Notes: generated from the sequence alone by a model not told the origin. Positions 30,401-40,236 are shown, counted from the stretch's first letter. The stretch: DNA of 64,000 nt from Plasmodiophora brassicae (GCA_036867785.1 CP145412.1:372001-436000); one strand, 5' to 3'. Numbers and translations are program-made.

Positions 30401-32461
30401 CGTCGTCAACCGCCGGGTGAATGGTGGAAGGCGCCGGAGGCGGCCAATCGTTCGTCAACACGGTGGTCCTCGACAGTCGACGCCTGGTTCCAGAGTCCGA
30501 CCCTAACGCCACCGACGCAGCGCCCTCCTCGTCAATCACGCCGACAAATCCGCCATTGGCAACAGGTCGAGGAGCGACGTCTGATCGATCAAGCCATACG
30601 GTCCAACCGCAATCCCGCTCGCGGCGCCGCCGCCAAGGCATGTCGTGCTAGAGTACCCGCGCCGATCGATCCAGCCCGTCTACCGCGACCGGACCTGTCG
30701 AGCCTTAAAGCGACCGACATCCCTGTACCCGACTCGATGGCCGAGGCATTGTCATCGCCGTTCGCCGGCCACTGGTGGGACGCCGCCGTCTCGCAGATGG
30801 GGACGCTCGATTCCAAGGACACATTCGGCCCGCTCGTTGATCTCCCCAAAGGTAAGATCGCTGTCGGGTCCAAGTGGGTGTTCCGGGTCAAGTCAGCGCT
30901 CAGTGGCGACGGTGGCATCCGTAAGTTCAGCGCTCGTCTCTGCGCTCAGGGCTTCCGACAGCGCCCCGGCATTGACTTTGACGACACATTCGCGCCGACA
31001 GCTCGCGCCACCGCATTCCTCATCATCCTTGCGCTCGCAGCCCAACACGGGCTGCATCTTCGACAGGTTGATTGGGTGGCCGCCTACCTCAACGCCGATA
31101 TGCTCCACGACGTCTACATGCGCCAGCCCGATGGGTTTACTGATAACAACGTCCCATATCGCGTTCGCCAACTACGCAAGGCCCTATACGGTACGAAGCA
31201 AGGTGCCGAACGGTGGTACAAGACGCTTCGCTCGATGCTGCTGTCCCTGGGCTTCGAACCGATCATCGCGGACCCGTGCGTCTTTCGATATGATCGCGAT
31301 GGCAAGTTCATGGTCATGTCGGTGCACACCGATGACGGCCTGCTGGCGTACAACGACGTCGATTTCGCAGAGGTCGTCCTCGAGAAGCTCGCCACGATGG
31401 CCGAGATCACGGATCAGGGCGAACCATCGACGCTGCTCGGCATGCGCATCCGTCGCGAACCTGCCACCGGCGCCATCATGCTCGACCAGGCCGAGTACAT
31501 CGACAAGGTGTTGAGCGACTTCAACATGTCACATTGTCACCCGGTCGACACGCCACATCAACCTGGCGTTCACCTGACGAAATCGATGAGTCCACAGACG
31601 GACATCGAACGGGACGAAATGACGAACAAGCCTTACCTGAAGCTGATCGGATGTCTGACATGGCTCGCCCATCGGTGCCGTCCCGACATCGCGTATATCA
31701 CCAACGTGCTGGCCCAGTTCTCGTCGAATCCTGGTATACAGCATTGGCGTGCGGGGCAACGCGTCCTCAAGTACCTCGCCGGCACGAAGACGCACGGCAT
31801 TCGATACGAACGGCAACTCGAGGATCGCCTGGTCGCTTACGCCGATGCCGACTGGGCCTCGGATCCGGACACGCGACGTTCCCGTTCCGGTCATATCATT
31901 CTGCTGGCCGGCGGTCCCGTGCACTGGCAGTCGCGACGCCAGGACCTAGGCGCCGTTAAGGTTAGTCTGTCGTCAACACACGCTGAGATCAAATCGCTCT
32001 GCGCTGTTACCCGTCAGCTGGCCTGGATCCGGTCGTTCCTGGCGGAGATCGGCTTCCCGCGTCCCGGCCCGACGATCGTACACGAAGACAACCAAGGCGC
32101 GAAGGCCTGGTCTGGCTACCGTCGGATGGACGATCGAACGAAGGATATCGAGGTCCAGTTCCACTACACCAGAGAGGCCGTCGAGGCCGGTCTGATTATG
32201 GTCCACAAGTGCCCGTCCGCCGAGATGGCGGCCGACTACCTGACGAAGCCCGCCCTCAGCACTTCTTATCACGCGAACCTGATCCTGGCCGGCATCATCG
32301 ACACCGGTACCAGGGCGTGTGCTGCTGGAGGGGGCGTGTCAAACAACATGTCCAGTACAACCAGCAGCACATGCCTGCAGCACGCCGTCACGCACTCCGA
32401 AACTCCGCGCTCGCCGCCGTTGGCAGCCGTTACGTCGTCGGCGACTACGTCGCCACTGTAA
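27419..32461 (+). CDS. Copia-B gag-pol polyprotein, intact (1680 aa)
   Basis: ATG 27419. By approximate residue: gag 1-300 with a coiled start; zinc-knuckle-like CVFHPGSKHTNGEC (303-316); a poly-Asn strip; protease LLDSACST (378, DSA instead of DSG); pre-integrase WHARTGH / CPCEAC (530-565); integrase D (HSDLSG, 596), D (QTDGGGEF, 659), E (NGRAESV, 695); a long acidic and proline/serine-rich linker; RT 1118-1330 with QVDWVAAYLNADM and catalytic box VHTDDGL (about 1302, His for Tyr); RNase H with ADADWASDPDTRRS (about 1474), SSTHAEIKSLC and HEDNQGAKAW. The last 41 codons run into the 3' LTR. No frame break. The altered protease triplet is the one doubt about activity. Confidence 0.93.
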   Translation: MAERQATPTPNADDDPLNHLTIDEIDICLAEAEAKVARQEKIDRLRILQQQLARPPSCPPIPSVPMVAEAHTRSDAGRLPLPKFDGTPDSFTSWIQTAALWLRNRGYANVIGINEDGSPTATTGTTDDPALEAAAREILLVHMLDHKIASALSLFQAGSAAKCWRVLFQAYSPSSLASVVRAIRDLVTIQHTPGESVATYAARVQAAAHRVRATVPTEMLSLTDALVAVLILANASSDLDAVVAGLHNRALDTLPSVSEVVASLTSEEIRIRDVRDRQESFQTANRSSCNTSTRTRGPRRNESCVFHPGSKHTNGECSLQRHIWHRDNNNNNNSNTSSPTSHEYPSSGALPTDPASEPTRALSARHSIDASASSMGLLDSACSTTMTPLRQHLSRYRRVSGPEVELADLSRTTTSGRGVMSFGKDAQAMSIDSLHVPRLGQALVSVGQLTRSGHKIVFDGATATIYSKDSWTAPTGQPVAISTRGQDNLYRIALSAPSTNNTQPTVPACSLIVSDIACRAAKVTAASPDLWHARTGHLGYGNLNILRNRCRGMTFDGPIPKRSDRCPCEACLLVKGKRSSFPPSKSRALRVGDLVHSDLSGRWPVVGIGGFEYYQTMLDDSTRYLTVYLLRRKSDALDVIKNYDARLRNQEGRGIGDFQTDGGGEFNSKACVLFYSTSGILHRKSVPYTPEQNGRAESVNYTLCCIELSIRCHAHMPDSTWPWSLSYSAVLYNIHPRSVLPGRRTSFEAARRARPDVSALRVYGCDAYAMRPHPPTKKPSKLEPRRFRAVFIGFTPGMKAWRFYDVDREDTFESTTAEFLENSFTFGFGRSASASSSSAPPSSPESSPAPNVDTIVPTPISSDAIMAPLPSTLASSIATAPPEPPSLPAASSPSEIVRPSRSPSPDPASQNADARAPDGACHISRSADVLNARIDDVSTDEDDDDAEDDPDYEDSASSNDSPNEAADPVVHDNAAEADVDPNAIEVPRPRRSSRRRQPPGEWWKAPEAANRSSTRWSSTVDAWFQSPTLTPPTQRPPRQSRRQIRHWQQVEERRLIDQAIRSNRNPARGAAAKACRARVPAPIDPARLPRPDLSSLKATDIPVPDSMAEALSSPFAGHWWDAAVSQMGTLDSKDTFGPLVDLPKGKIAVGSKWVFRVKSALSGDGGIRKFSARLCAQGFRQRPGIDFDDTFAPTARATAFLIILALAAQHGLHLRQVDWVAAYLNADMLHDVYMRQPDGFTDNNVPYRVRQLRKALYGTKQGAERWYKTLRSMLLSLGFEPIIADPCVFRYDRDGKFMVMSVHTDDGLLAYNDVDFAEVVLEKLATMAEITDQGEPSTLLGMRIRREPATGAIMLDQAEYIDKVLSDFNMSHCHPVDTPHQPGVHLTKSMSPQTDIERDEMTNKPYLKLIGCLTWLAHRCRPDIAYITNVLAQFSSNPGIQHWRAGQRVLKYLAGTKTHGIRYERQLEDRLVAYADADWASDPDTRRSRSGHIILLAGGPVHWQSRRQDLGAVKVSLSSTHAEIKSLCAVTRQLAWIRSFLAEIGFPRPGPTIVHEDNQGAKAWSGYRRMDDRTKDIEVQFHYTREAVEAGLIMVHKCPSAEMAADYLTKPALSTSYHANLILAGIIDTGTRACAAGGGVSNNMSSTTSSTCLQHAVTHSETPRSPPLAAVTSSATTSPL

Positions 32462-32525
32462 CGTCCACCGTGCCGTTGCGCAAACGCCGTACGTAATACA
32501 CTTCACTTCGCTATTGTCTTCCTTA
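32337..32525 (+). repeat. Copia-B 3' LTR
   Basis: 189 bp. The polyprotein stop codon lies inside it (32459-32461). Confidence 0.92.
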
Positions 32526-32530
32526 ATCTC

Positions 32531-33161
32531 TGCGCTGGCTGACAGCTACTACTCGCACTTCGAGCATTACTGCGAGGGCCGCAAGAAGGTGGTGACGCAA
32601 GTGATTCCAGGAGCGGTTTGGAAACAGGTCAGGTTCACGATTTGGGCAACTCGTACTCCTGGTATTGATTTATGTTTCAAGGTCTACGCCGAGTACCGAC
32701 AAAAGTTCCCCGATTCGACGTTCTCCGAGGCGAACTTGAAGGTTCGCCTTCGCGACACGCTCCTGGAGCTCAAAACCGGTACCTCCAACATGGAAAACGT
32801 GCCGAAACGCGAGCTTCAAGCCAAGTCGGTGATTGAGCGACTTAAGACGCTCGATTCACACTGCAAGCGGAACGTCATCCAGTTGCGTGACTCAATCGTG
32901 CAGCGGAAGACCCCCGAAAAGAAGCCACGGGTTGAGTCGCCGTCTCCCCCTGACACGGCGGCTCCGAAGAACAAGGCGCAGGCTCTGTCCTGTCAGGCAA
33001 TGGCGTTCACGCAGATCGCGAAAGCGATGCACGATCGAGGTCGCCTAACCGAGTCCCGGATCAAGCAAACGGAGCTCTCAAATCTCAAGGAGCTCCGTGA
33101 TGCGGGCGTCATTTCGGACGAGGAGTTCAGGCAGAAGGCCCGCACCCTTATGGGGCTTTAA
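32531..33161 (+). pseudogene. Harbinger-2 accessory protein, C-terminal part
   Basis: Continues in frame from 27173: ALADSYYSHFEHYCEGRKK, then a stretch that could be a 54-nt intron or coding (it is in frame either way), then VYAEYRQKFPDSTFSEANLK and a long charged helical region ending DEEFRQKARTLMGL. I recognise no database domain. Position and layout opposite a DDE transposase suggest the DNA-binding partner protein. It ends 38 bp before the convergent transposase stop. Confidence 0.6.
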
Positions 33162-33198
33162 ACATGGCGTGTATTTCGATAAAGGTTCTTCGCGCTTG

Positions 33199-34335
33199 TC
33201 AATAATCCCCATCCCATCCGTACAGGTCCTGGTGTGGTACGCGCTCGATGTCGAATGCCTCCATATCCATTCGACGTCTATGGATGAAATTGGTGAGCCC
33301 GCATCCACAGCGAAACATGATTGAGAACTTGGGCTTCCTTAGGTCGAACCCTTTCATGAGTCTCATCCATTTGCGTTTAACTCCTCCAATTCCCCACTCG
33401 ACACGTACGCGATACCCGCCGTGCATCTTGTTGAATGCGCGGAGGACGTCATTGTCAATTCCCTCTAGCTCCAGATCACGGGCACGCCCCATGACAAACA
33501 TCTCCATTCCAAGATATCCTGGGTCCCCGAGAAGGTACTCGAAGTATTGTTCATCATCATCATGTGTGAAGTGTTCACGCCAGTTCGTGGCAAGGTTTGA
33601 CTGCCGGAGACAGTTCACATCGTGGAACGATCCAGGGTAGCCGGGGTCCACGTAGCGAATTAAGCCGAAGTGGTCGATGACAACGGTATTGTTCATGGCG
33701 TACATCTTCTTCCGGCCATTGAACCAACGTCCGTGTTCTGGGTTGTTGTGAGGTCTGGGAATCCTGACCAGAGTTCCATCGATGTTCCCAATGCAGCCTG
33801 GCATTTCCGGTAACGTTCTACCCAGCATCTTCCGCTCGTGTTCGTCAGGCCAGTATATCTCCTGGTCCAGGATCGCCTCATTGATGCAGGTAGCAACGAA
33901 TATTGCGTCGTCACAATGGGATGACTTCGCGCAATTCCACTTCCCGCTGTCGTAGACAAAGTTGTTGTCGTGCTTGAAGTGTAGAATGAAACTGAGAAGC
34001 CGCTGTTCAGGACTGAGCTTGGGTGGTCGACCACCAGCACCTCGAATCTCGCCCGTACTACGAGCATAGAGCTCAATTACTGGACACACAAGCGAGCACA
34101 ACTCCTCGAATTCGCTTGCGGTGAAGTTCGTTGTCGCCCTAAATAACGATGGCCGTCGTAGAAGATATGCGAGCTCATCGCGAACGCCAATGTCTGGGTC
34201 AACATACACCTGGTTATTAACGTTGTCGTCAAGTTCGTAGGGGTTGAAGAACTCATCCGTGTTGCCAATAGCCGCCATACAGCACCACGCCACCGCGTCA
34301 ATCTCAAAGGAGTCATCGCTATCGTCAGAATGCAT
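33199..34335 (-). CDS. Harbinger-2 transposase (DDE_Tnp_4 type)
   Basis: ATG chosen at 34335 (MHSDDSDDSFEIDAVAW); an upstream in-frame GTG/TTG extension is unlikely. About 378 aa, a usual length. Catalytic residues are visible in GCIGNIDGTLVRIPRPH (first Asp), DPGYPGSFHDVNCLRQS (second Asp, with LLGDPGYLGMEMF following) and VRVEWGIGGVKRKWMRLM (catalytic Glu). An N-terminal helix-turn-helix-like region (GGRPPKLSPEQRLLSFILHF) precedes the nuclease. The frame is uninterrupted. It is not closely similar to the Harbinger-1 transposase. Confidence 0.88.
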   Translation of the reverse strand: MHSDDSDDSFEIDAVAWCCMAAIGNTDEFFNPYELDDNVNNQVYVDPDIGVRDELAYLLRRPSLFRATTNFTASEFEELCSLVCPVIELYARSTGEIRGAGGRPPKLSPEQRLLSFILHFKHDNNFVYDSGKWNCAKSSHCDDAIFVATCINEAILDQEIYWPDEHERKMLGRTLPEMPGCIGNIDGTLVRIPRPHNNPEHGRWFNGRKKMYAMNNTVVIDHFGLIRYVDPGYPGSFHDVNCLRQSNLATNWREHFTHDDDEQYFEYLLGDPGYLGMEMFVMGRARDLELEGIDNDVLRAFNKMHGGYRVRVEWGIGGVKRKWMRLMKGFDLRKPKFSIMFRCGCGLTNFIHRRRMDMEAFDIERVPHQDLYGWDGDY

Positions 34336-34356
34336 AGAGGTCGATAGACAGATCGA

Positions 34357-34456
34357 GATCCAAGACAGCCTTCTAAGAAGATTCTGGCGTAGCCGAGCAG
34401 GAGGCCCCAAGACAGCCTTCTAAGAAGATTCTGGCGTAGCCGCGCGCGCAGGAGGC
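34357..34456. repeat. Tandem duplication of about 50 bp
   Basis: Two adjacent copies of caagacagccttctaagaag plus attctggcgtagccg ... aggaggccc, just upstream of the Harbinger-2 transposase start. The second copy carries a few extra cg bases. Confidence 0.85.
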
Positions 34457-34761
34457 CCTAACTGGTAGCCAGTCACACTCAGTTGATCAGGTTTGCGGAT
34501 AATCGACAAAACTGAGTGTCAGCTGTAACTGGTAGCCAGAACTGTGAGAAACTGGTAGGCAAGTTTGCGGATAACTTTAGTGCCGCTTGGAAAACGGACC
34601 CGGGGGACAACGCTTGCAAGTGCTGATTAAGTGCCCATTCATATTTTTGGAGGTTCCCGGCTCGGCAATTGCGGTTGTAAAAATAGGAAACGGGCGCGTC
34701 CGCGCCGGTTGTCATCTTGAAGCGTCGTCTTCGCCGAGTTGGCGTTGCCAGACAGTACGTC

Positions 34762-36424
34762 ATGGCGCAGCACAATCCGAACCCTATCGTCCGCAACTTT
34801 CCTCGGGGTGGATTCTTCGCTGCCGACGCGATCAACAATCCGGTCTTTAATCTTCAGAGAAACCATCCTATGCAGCTGCCACGTCCCAACAACGGGCGTC
34901 TCACGATGGAGGTCTCCTATGTCGGCACGGTTGCCAGCGTTGATTTTGACTACAGAATTGCCCTTCCAGATAGGCGTCCAGGCTTGAATCTTGGTGACCC
35001 TGACTCCGAGGCATTTCAGAACCGTTATCGGAACGAAATCGCGCTTGCCAGTTTCCTGAAACACCAGATTCCATTGCGGCTCGTGCCTCTGGAAGTTCCT
35101 GTTTCTTCGGTACGGGCACTAGAATGTCTAGATGAGTTTAGCCAAGGAAGACAGACGCTGGAATCGTTATCGCGTTCGCTTGAAAGACTGCGTGTCGATG
35201 ATTGCAAGCGCGAGTTACAATATATCGATTTCGTAAGCGTGGAGCTTTGTTGATTTTCACCATACTTATATCGTTTTCAGTTTAGGAATTACGCAGCTAG
35301 AAAATGTTTTGACGCATCGGATCTACAAGAGTGTATCAACAACGATGCGATCCTCTCTCTCACCGGCGGCCAACGTCTCGGCTCGGTTGCTCAAGTTCGA
35401 GCGTACCTCGAGGAGCTAGGTCTTCTGATCCCGTTTCTGGAGTATCGCATATGCGAGAAGGGCCACATGTGGCCTGCATGCGAACGTTCCCCAGAACGCG
35501 AGTGCTGCCGACAGTCGGCGCCCTTCTTTTATTTCTCGCGCATTCTGTTCATCCAGTCACTTTTCCGGTCGAAACGAATATTTTCACTGATTCAATCCGA
35601 ACATGAACGGCATCGGACGATCGCGCAACAAGAGCAGCCTTCCTCAGTCATTCGAGACTGGACGGACGGCGAATTCTTCGCCAATGTGTATCGTCCGTTT
35701 CTTCTGGACACAGACGATATTGAATATCCATTGGCATTGGCTTCTGGAATTGACGGCGCTGACGTTTTGTCCTGGGGCTCCGAGTCTATTACCCCAATGG
35801 TTCAAATCTTGCTCAACCTACCGCCTGATCTTCGCTGCAACCTGGGGTTGATCCATGCCGTTGGATTAATTTCACACATCGCCAAGGAGCACCGGCAGGC
35901 GGTCCAGCGACTTGACACCTTCGAACTGAACTTGATGTACCAGTACGGTTTCCCGGTTCTCAACCCCATTATCGGCGTCCCGCAAAGGGCGCGAGCTATC
36001 GCAGCATGTCTTGTACGTATCTTTCGCTCAGTGTACGTGGCTGACATTTTTTATCTGAGCTCTGCCACCAGTCCATGGATTACAAAGAGTTCAGCAAGAC
36101 GACGCACTGCTCCCAGGGAGGCAAGCGTGACGCGTGCAATCGTTGCGACATTCGCGGTTACTATTTCCCGACACGTAATATCACAGTCTTTCCTGGAATG
36201 TGGCGATGGTCGTCTGAGTCACTCAGAGCAGGAGTAAGTGGACTGTATCGGCAGACTGCATTCTGTCCTAATCGCTTGTTCTGTTTCCTGTAGCTAGGCG
36301 ACCATTTTCTAAGTTCGATAACTGAGGACGTCCGACGATTGTTCCCTGATAATTCTCTTCAGTTCTGGCACATGCCCAGCCGAAGACAAATGAGGACACG
36401 CTTCGGCGATTGACATCCCGTATT
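34762..36424 (+). pseudogene. CACTA tnp2-type transposase, 5' exons
   Basis: ATG 34762. Exon 1 runs to 35232; a 48-nt intron (35233-35280, GTAAGC...TTTTCAG) joins FRNYAARKCFDASDLQE in frame. The middle exon holds WTDGEFFANVYRPFLLD and a block (WGSESITPMVQILLNLPPDL) resembling the transposase family tnp2 core. A further intron around 36012-36070 and one at 36234-36293 (60 nt, CCTAAT branch) flank an exon with a possible zinc site (GGKRDACNRCDIRGYYFP). Coding then meets Gypsy-2 near 36425. Tnp2 proteins carry out cut-and-paste transposition of CACTA elements. The N-terminal 150 residues I do not recognise. Confidence 0.7.
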
Positions 36425-36428
36425 AGGG

Positions 36429-36611
36429 TGTAGACGGTGGAGCAGTGCAGCATGCCCTGTCGCAGCCAGAGATACCAAGAACAGCATCTAGGAGAGGCAG
36501 CCCTAAGACCGGGAGAGTCCGTACGGCATGCGGGAAGGCCGGACGGCAGGGAGGAGAAGGATCGGGAGATCTGGGAACGAGGACGCTGAGGTTCTCTATA
36601 CACGATCTACA
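36429..36611 (+). repeat. Gypsy-2 5' LTR
   Basis: 183 bp, TGTAGACGGTGG ... CGATCTACA. Its last base begins the palindrome AAAACCGGTTTT (36611-36622) at the primer-site position. Confidence 0.93.
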
Positions 36612-36649
36612 AAACCGGTTTTAGTGCGATCGACGAGATCCAAAGCACT

Positions 36650-39600
36650 ATGGCACGACGATTGAAGCCCGGGCAGCAGCCAATGACGGAGGGGCTGGAC
36701 CCGAGCTCACTGAAGAAGTTGGAGGAGCAGTACACGGACTACTGTCGCATCACGTCGGAGGCGGAGGCGTACCTGCCGGAGCGAGAACGACGCGGCCCAG
36801 TCTCAATCCGGAACTGCTTCAAGTTTCATGAACGACAGGCAATTGCGATGGACGAGCTGGGACTCCAGGATGAGCAGGAGATGACGGACGCTCACCTCGA
36901 GGCGTGGATGGCCGAGGAGATTGCACAGCTGGGGAGCCGAATGGCGCACAATCTGAAGGCGGCGGAGAAGTTGCTGGCGAACGAACTGGCCATGAACACG
37001 AAACTGCCATTCCTGATCGACAGGATCAAGTCGATACGATTCGAGTTGCGGCGTCTGGTGTCCCAAAACGGCCTGGAGTGGATGAACGACGACCAGGCGG
37101 GGAGGCGCGTCTTCGGCAAGCTAGTGGTGGATGCCATTAAGCCGATTCCGCTGCAGAAACACATGGTCGACTGGGTAGAACGGGATCCAGAAGCGCGCAC
37201 TGGCGACATCGAGGGTCTGTTCCAGGAAGCCATCCGATACGCGAATTCGGTCGTCGACGTGCTGGGCAACCCGAGCACATCTGACAAGGAGACGGTCGCC
37301 CAACTGAGGGCAATCGCGAAGGGCAATGGCGGCAACTACCCTCGCGGTGCTAAGGTCAACAAGCGAGGCGGTCGACGGTCCCCGGAACCCACTCCCAAGC
37401 GTCAACGATTCGGTGGCGGATTCCAGCGCAACGGACGCGGTCATGAGCGCGAAGGCCCGAACGGACGACGCGGAGAAGGTCATGGTCGACACAAGACTGA
37501 AGGACACGGTCGGGACACGCCGGGAGGACAACAGGAAGTCGTACCTGCGGGAGGCGGAAGCCAGCGAAACGGAGGACGTAATCGAGAAGATGAGCATGAC
37601 GGCAACCGTGACACGAAGAAATCCCCCAAAGGTGGTTGTTTCCGATGCAAGGGCGATCACTACGTGAGCGACTGCCCGCAACCGCCGACGGAGGAGGAGC
37701 GCCGTGGTCGTGGCAACCGCGGAATAAACGCGGCACGTGTTCGAACGTACGATGGTGATGCAAGCGATGACACTCTGAGGGCAACCATCGGGGAGACCAC
37801 ATTCGAGTGCGCTCTGGATTCCGAATGTCGTGGAGGCAACGTCATACCGGCGAACATTGCAGAACGGCTTGACGATGCAGCTGCGATACAGGAGATTGAT
37901 CCGATCGAGATTGTCCTGGATGATGACAAGACCACTGAGGTCTGCTCGAAGGTCCTTGCCGTTCCGATCATGAAACTGCACGGCGAACACGGGACATTGA
38001 CGCTGTACAACATGCGATTCTACATCTCGACGATGATTGCGAAGACGCTGCTCGGAAACCCGATTCTCACGGCTATGGGAATTGATCCCAAACAGCAGTT
38101 GGAGTCGCTGATGTCAACGAACGATGGGGTCATGCAGTTCGATGCTGACTCGCTCGAGACGGTGGAGAGGGTGACGGCCAAGATGATCGAACTGAGCGCC
38201 AACCACGGATGCAACCCCTACGCGAACAGCGAAGGCGAGCCAACGCGCAGTGAGATCGATCTCGGAAAGGTTGATCCGTCTGGAATCAGCAAGGCTGTCA
38301 ACGATATGATCAAGCAGGCTGAGAAGAATGGCATTTCGAGGCAAGGCTTGAGGCGACTGCGGAAGATCTTGAACAAGCACATGAACGAATTCCGTACGAC
38401 GCTGGGGTCTGACCCACCTGTGGACGTGGAACCACTGAGGACGGACCTGAAGGACGGTGCCACACCATATCGGTGCAAGCCGCGCATGTACAATCCGAAG
38501 CAAAAGGAGTTCTTGACGGACATGATACGGATGCTGAAGGACAACGGCCTGATCTTTGCGAATATGAACTCGAAGTGGGCCAGTCCTGTCCTGATCGTCA
38601 AGAAGCCACACGGAGACGGCTACCGACTATGCGTCGACCTTCGACAGGTGAACCTGCGATCTGAGCCAACTGTCTGGCCCATGCCGAACATCGAGGCGGG
38701 AGCCCGCAAGCTCGAAGGTATGTCGTGCTTCTTCAGCTTGGATGCCTTCAAGGGCTTCTGGTTGATGCCTCTGGACAAATCTTGTCAAGAGATGTTTTCA
38801 TTCATGACAGACGATTCGGTTTGGACACCTACACGAAGCATCCAGGGAGGACTGAACACGGCCCCGCAATTCCAAGCAAGGATGGTGAACATCTTCGACG
38901 ACCTGATGGATCGAATGATGGTCTGGATTGATGATCTGCTGGGATTCGCGAAGACGGAGGCCGAGCTTCTGGAACTGCTGGCCAACGTATTCGAACGGGC
39001 ACGCGAAGTCGGACTGAAGTTCAACCCTACGAAATGCACGATCTTCGCCAGGGAGCTGGTCTGGTGCGGGAAGATCTACTCTGGCAACGGCATTCGACAT
39101 GACCCGGAACGGATAGCAGCTCTGACAAGCATGCCGGAGCCGAAGACGGTTAAAGACCTGCAGCAACTGATGTGGGCGGTGGGATGGATGCGCACGAGCA
39201 TCCCGGACTACCCGTACATCATCGAGCCACTACAGGAGGTCGTTGACCGGGCGAATGAGGAGCTGAAACGAACGAAGTCCAGTTCTTATGCCTCATTGAC
39301 GGTGGACGCGATGGGCTGGTCTGAACGACAACGAGAAGCATTCGAGAAGCTGCGGGCGGTGCTGGTCGAACACGTGCAACTGGCCTACCCCAAGAAGGAT
39401 TTCCAGACCTGCCTCTTCACGGACGCAAGCGAATTCGCATGGTCGGCGGTCGTGACTCAGATTCCAATGGAGGACATCGAATTGCCGATCAGTGAGCAAC
39501 GACATGAACCGCTGGCGTTCTACGGGAAACGCTTCGACAACACGCAGCTACGATGGCCTATCATCGAGAAAGAGGCAGCGGCGATCGTCCAGGCGACTAC

Positions 39601-40042
39601 GCGAGGCGATTTCTTGCTGCAAACCGGACGTGAGTTCCTGCTCTACTGCGATCATCGGAATCTACGATACATCTTCAACAACGACATGGAGATGAAGAAG
39701 CACACAGCCGCAAAGCTGGAGCGGTGGTCCGTTCATCTGCAAGGATTCCGGTACAAAATGGTGGACATCAGCGGGGAGGACAATGCGTGGGCAGATCTAC
39801 TGACGCGGTGGGGCGCGGGTCGAATCGCGCTTACGTGTCCGGCAACTCGAGTCATGTCCATGGAAGACCTGCGAGTAACCCCCATGGCGCACGACGGATT
39901 CGAATGGCCTCGTGAAGCCGACATACGACAATCCCAGAAGCTGCTGACCGACGACGAGAAGGCAGCATTCAAGGCGCAATGGGATGATCGCGACAAACTG
40001 TGGAAATCTGACTCTGGACAGGTGTTAATTCCAAGCCATGAC
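36650..40042 (+). CDS. Gypsy-2 gag-pol, part 1: gag, protease, RT, RNase H
   Basis: ATG 36650. Gag about residues 1-225; a Gly/Arg/Asn-rich linker; zinc knuckle CFRCKGDHYVSDC (about 329, spacing 2-3-4); protease region with ALDSECRGGNVIP (about 388), where Glu stands in place of the Gly of DSG; RT with PYRCKPRMYNPKQKEF, CFFSLDAFKGFWLMPLD and catalytic box MVWIDDLLGF (about 757, Trp for Tyr); RNase H with LFTDASEFAWSAV (about 921), LRWPIIEKEAAAI, CDHRNLRYIF and EDNAWADLLTRWG. The frame is cut by the foldback element at 40043; removing that element rejoins it without a shift to part 2. Confidence 0.9.
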
Positions 40043-40231
40043 TGTAACGCCTGAACGGGCGCGTTGGCAAATGGCGCCTCAAATGGCGCCGACGACAATA
40101 AAGTCCGAGACGACCGCGGACCGACGAGACGACCGCGGACCGACGGCAGTCGGTCAACGGTCGTCTCGGACTTTATTGTCGTCGGCGCCATTTGAGGCGC
40201 CATTTGCCAACGCGCCCGTTCAGGCGTTACA
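40043..40231. mobile_element. 189-bp foldback (palindromic MITE-like) element inside Gypsy-2
   Basis: Two 73-bp arms (40043-40115, 40159-40231) are exact reverse complements by eye. They end TGTAACGCCTGAACG outward and enclose a 43-bp loop with a short direct repeat (cgcggaccgac). The 5-bp duplication ATGAC (40038-40042, 40232-40236) flanks it. It has no coding capacity. Superfamily unclear: 5-bp targets fit several groups. Confidence 0.9.
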
Positions 40232-40236
40232 ATGAC

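Larger units (their letters stand above)
27174..32525 (+). mobile_element. Copia-B: complete Ty1/copia element
   Basis: 5352 bp, flanked by the ATCTC duplication (27169-27173, 32526-32530). LTRs 27174-27377 (204 bp) and 32337-32525 (189 bp) are identical by eye except for one extra 15-bp unit (gtcgtcggcgacta repeat) in the 5' copy. The primer site GATTAACAGTCGTA is at 27378 and the polypurine tract GGAGGGGGCG at 32327-32336. It has one unbroken polyprotein and is likely recently active. Confidence 0.95.
26855..34575. mobile_element. Harbinger-2: second PIF/Harbinger-type element, split by Copia-B
   Basis: Terminal motif GTTATCCGTAAAC at 26855-26867 and, inverted, GTTTGCGGATAAC at 34563-34575. 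The flanks hold TAG at both ends (exact duplication ambiguous: TAG or TAGT). Contents are a plus-strand accessory gene and a convergent minus-strand DDE_Tnp_4-type transposase, the standard Harbinger pair. The right end carries inverted subterminal copies of actggtagccag and gtttgcggataat. It sits 32 bp inside the CACTA left end. Confidence 0.72.

Noticed and set aside
37121-37990. Long minus-strand frame of 289 codons
   Set aside because: Fully contained in, and antisense to, the Gypsy-2 gag-protease region, which has clear domains. No domain on the antisense strand.
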